DNA of 64,000 bases. It comes from Caprimulgus europaeus (lineage: Eukaryota; Chordata; Aves; Caprimulgiformes; Caprimulgidae). Position numbers and translations under genes: made by a program. The stretch is from contig OU015523.1 in assembly GCA_907165065.1 (NCBI GenBank), positions 20,487,834 through 20,551,833 on the forward strand, given 5' to 3'. Below are positions 63,507 through 64,000 of this stretch, piece by piece (within the stretch, counting starts at the first letter, position 1; every line of letters starts with the position of its first letter). The notes beneath the pieces were generated by a model. The model ran no database searches. It was not told the origin of the DNA and worked only from the letters and a program-made list of their open reading frames with translations.

Positions 63507-63754
63507 CCTGAGGAAGGAATCCAGTGATCCATTCTCCATGAACTCTGTGACAATCATGACTGGTCGGCTCTTGGTGACCACACCCTCCAGATGGATGACA
63601 TTAGGATGCTCAAATTGCCCCATGATGCTGGCCTCACTCAGGAACTCCCGCCGCTGTTCATCTGTGTAACCTGACTTCAGGGTCTTAATAGCTACTGTGT
63701 ATTCACGCTTCCCTGGGTGCTTTAGGCGCCCAAAGCACACCTCTCCAAACTCTC
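63507..63754 (-). CDS. EPHB5: EPHB5-like receptor, kinase N-lobe exon (248 bp)
   Basis: This exon encodes the N-lobe of an Eph receptor tyrosine kinase, a type I membrane protein that binds ephrin-B ligands and signals in cell contact and axon guidance. It starts after CTGACAG with phase 1, so the first P-loop glycine codon is split with the previous exon, which is off the window. It reads [18 protein letters not shown], then VAIKTLK with the ATP-anchoring lysine, [11 protein letters not shown] with the alpha-C glutamate, and ends [12 protein letters not shown] before a GTACCA donor. The 248-bp size equals the conserved exon of vertebrate EPHB genes. The protein matches my memory of chicken EPHB5 (Cek9) best; EPHB1-4 differ at many positions. 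The class is certain, the paralogue name fairly sure. Confidence 0.93.
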
Positions 63755-64000
63755 CTGTCAGAGGGGGAAGAAACACACCTCAAGTAAGAAAACATAACAA
63801 AGAATTGTAGTCAGGTGCACTACAACATCCTACTGTGGAAGACTCCAAGCACTGCTTGGAAATAGGGTTACTAGGACTGTTTGGGTTAAGGTAAAGTTCT
63901 TGATGAAGGCTCAAATTGGAGACTACATCTTCGGGGTTCAAATTAGGATCTGTGAGACATCAAAGGGTGTTTTAAACTTCGTTTGGAGCCAGAATCTAAG
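63755..64000 (-). other. EPHB5: EPHB5 intron reaching the window edge
   Basis: Intron sequence upstream of the kinase N-lobe exon. The expected juxtamembrane exon (the IYIDP-TYEDP region) is not present; the gene continues beyond the right border. Confidence 0.8.

Noticed and set aside
63781..63963. A minus-strand stretch after TCTCACAG that stays open (DPNLNPEDVVSNLSL...), considered as the Eph juxtamembrane exon.
   Set aside because: It does not match the conserved IYIDP-TYEDP region of Eph receptors, and it runs to a stop without a donor in the expected place.

Overview
This is a vertebrate nuclear window, almost certainly from a bird. It is AT-rich, carries at least ten CR1 LINE fragments with the typical avian 3' tail (ATTCTRTG-type repeats), and holds one avian-style retroviral solo LTR. 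The inner CR1 of a nested pair looks like the CR1-J-type elements common in Neoaves, but I cannot name the species. There are no operons or prokaryotic signals, and most open reading frames here are chance frames or pieces of CR1.

Layout: positions 1-40,400 are gene-poor. They hold CR1 fragments (about 619-1190, 2487-4500, 15503-15868, 17410-18207, 23600-25755 nested, 30912-31222), a solo LTR (about 12127-12537), several short hairpins and a 47-bp direct duplication. Positions 40,487-53,276 (+ strand) carry the ordered remains of a TRPV5/TRPV6-type calcium channel gene. Exons matching family exons 2 to 11, plus a scrap of the exon after S6, keep their order, phase and most splice sites, but are broken by stop codons, frameshifts and loss of the pore exon. 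It is an unprocessed (intron-containing) pseudogene. Positions 58,149-63,754 (- strand) carry the last six coding exons of an intact EPHB-class receptor tyrosine kinase, best matched to avian EPHB5 (Cek9). They cover the kinase domain from just after the first glycine of the P-loop, the SAM domain and a C-terminal VEV PDZ-binding tail. The 5' part of the gene lies beyond the right edge.

The two genes are convergent. The same tail-to-tail pair (EPHB6-TRPV6) exists in mammals, so the window looks like the bird counterpart of that locus. Here the Eph kinase keeps all visible catalytic residues, unlike mammalian EPHB6, and the neighbouring TRPV channel copy has died. Whether another intact TRPV6 exists elsewhere in this genome cannot be seen from this window and is the main question it raises.
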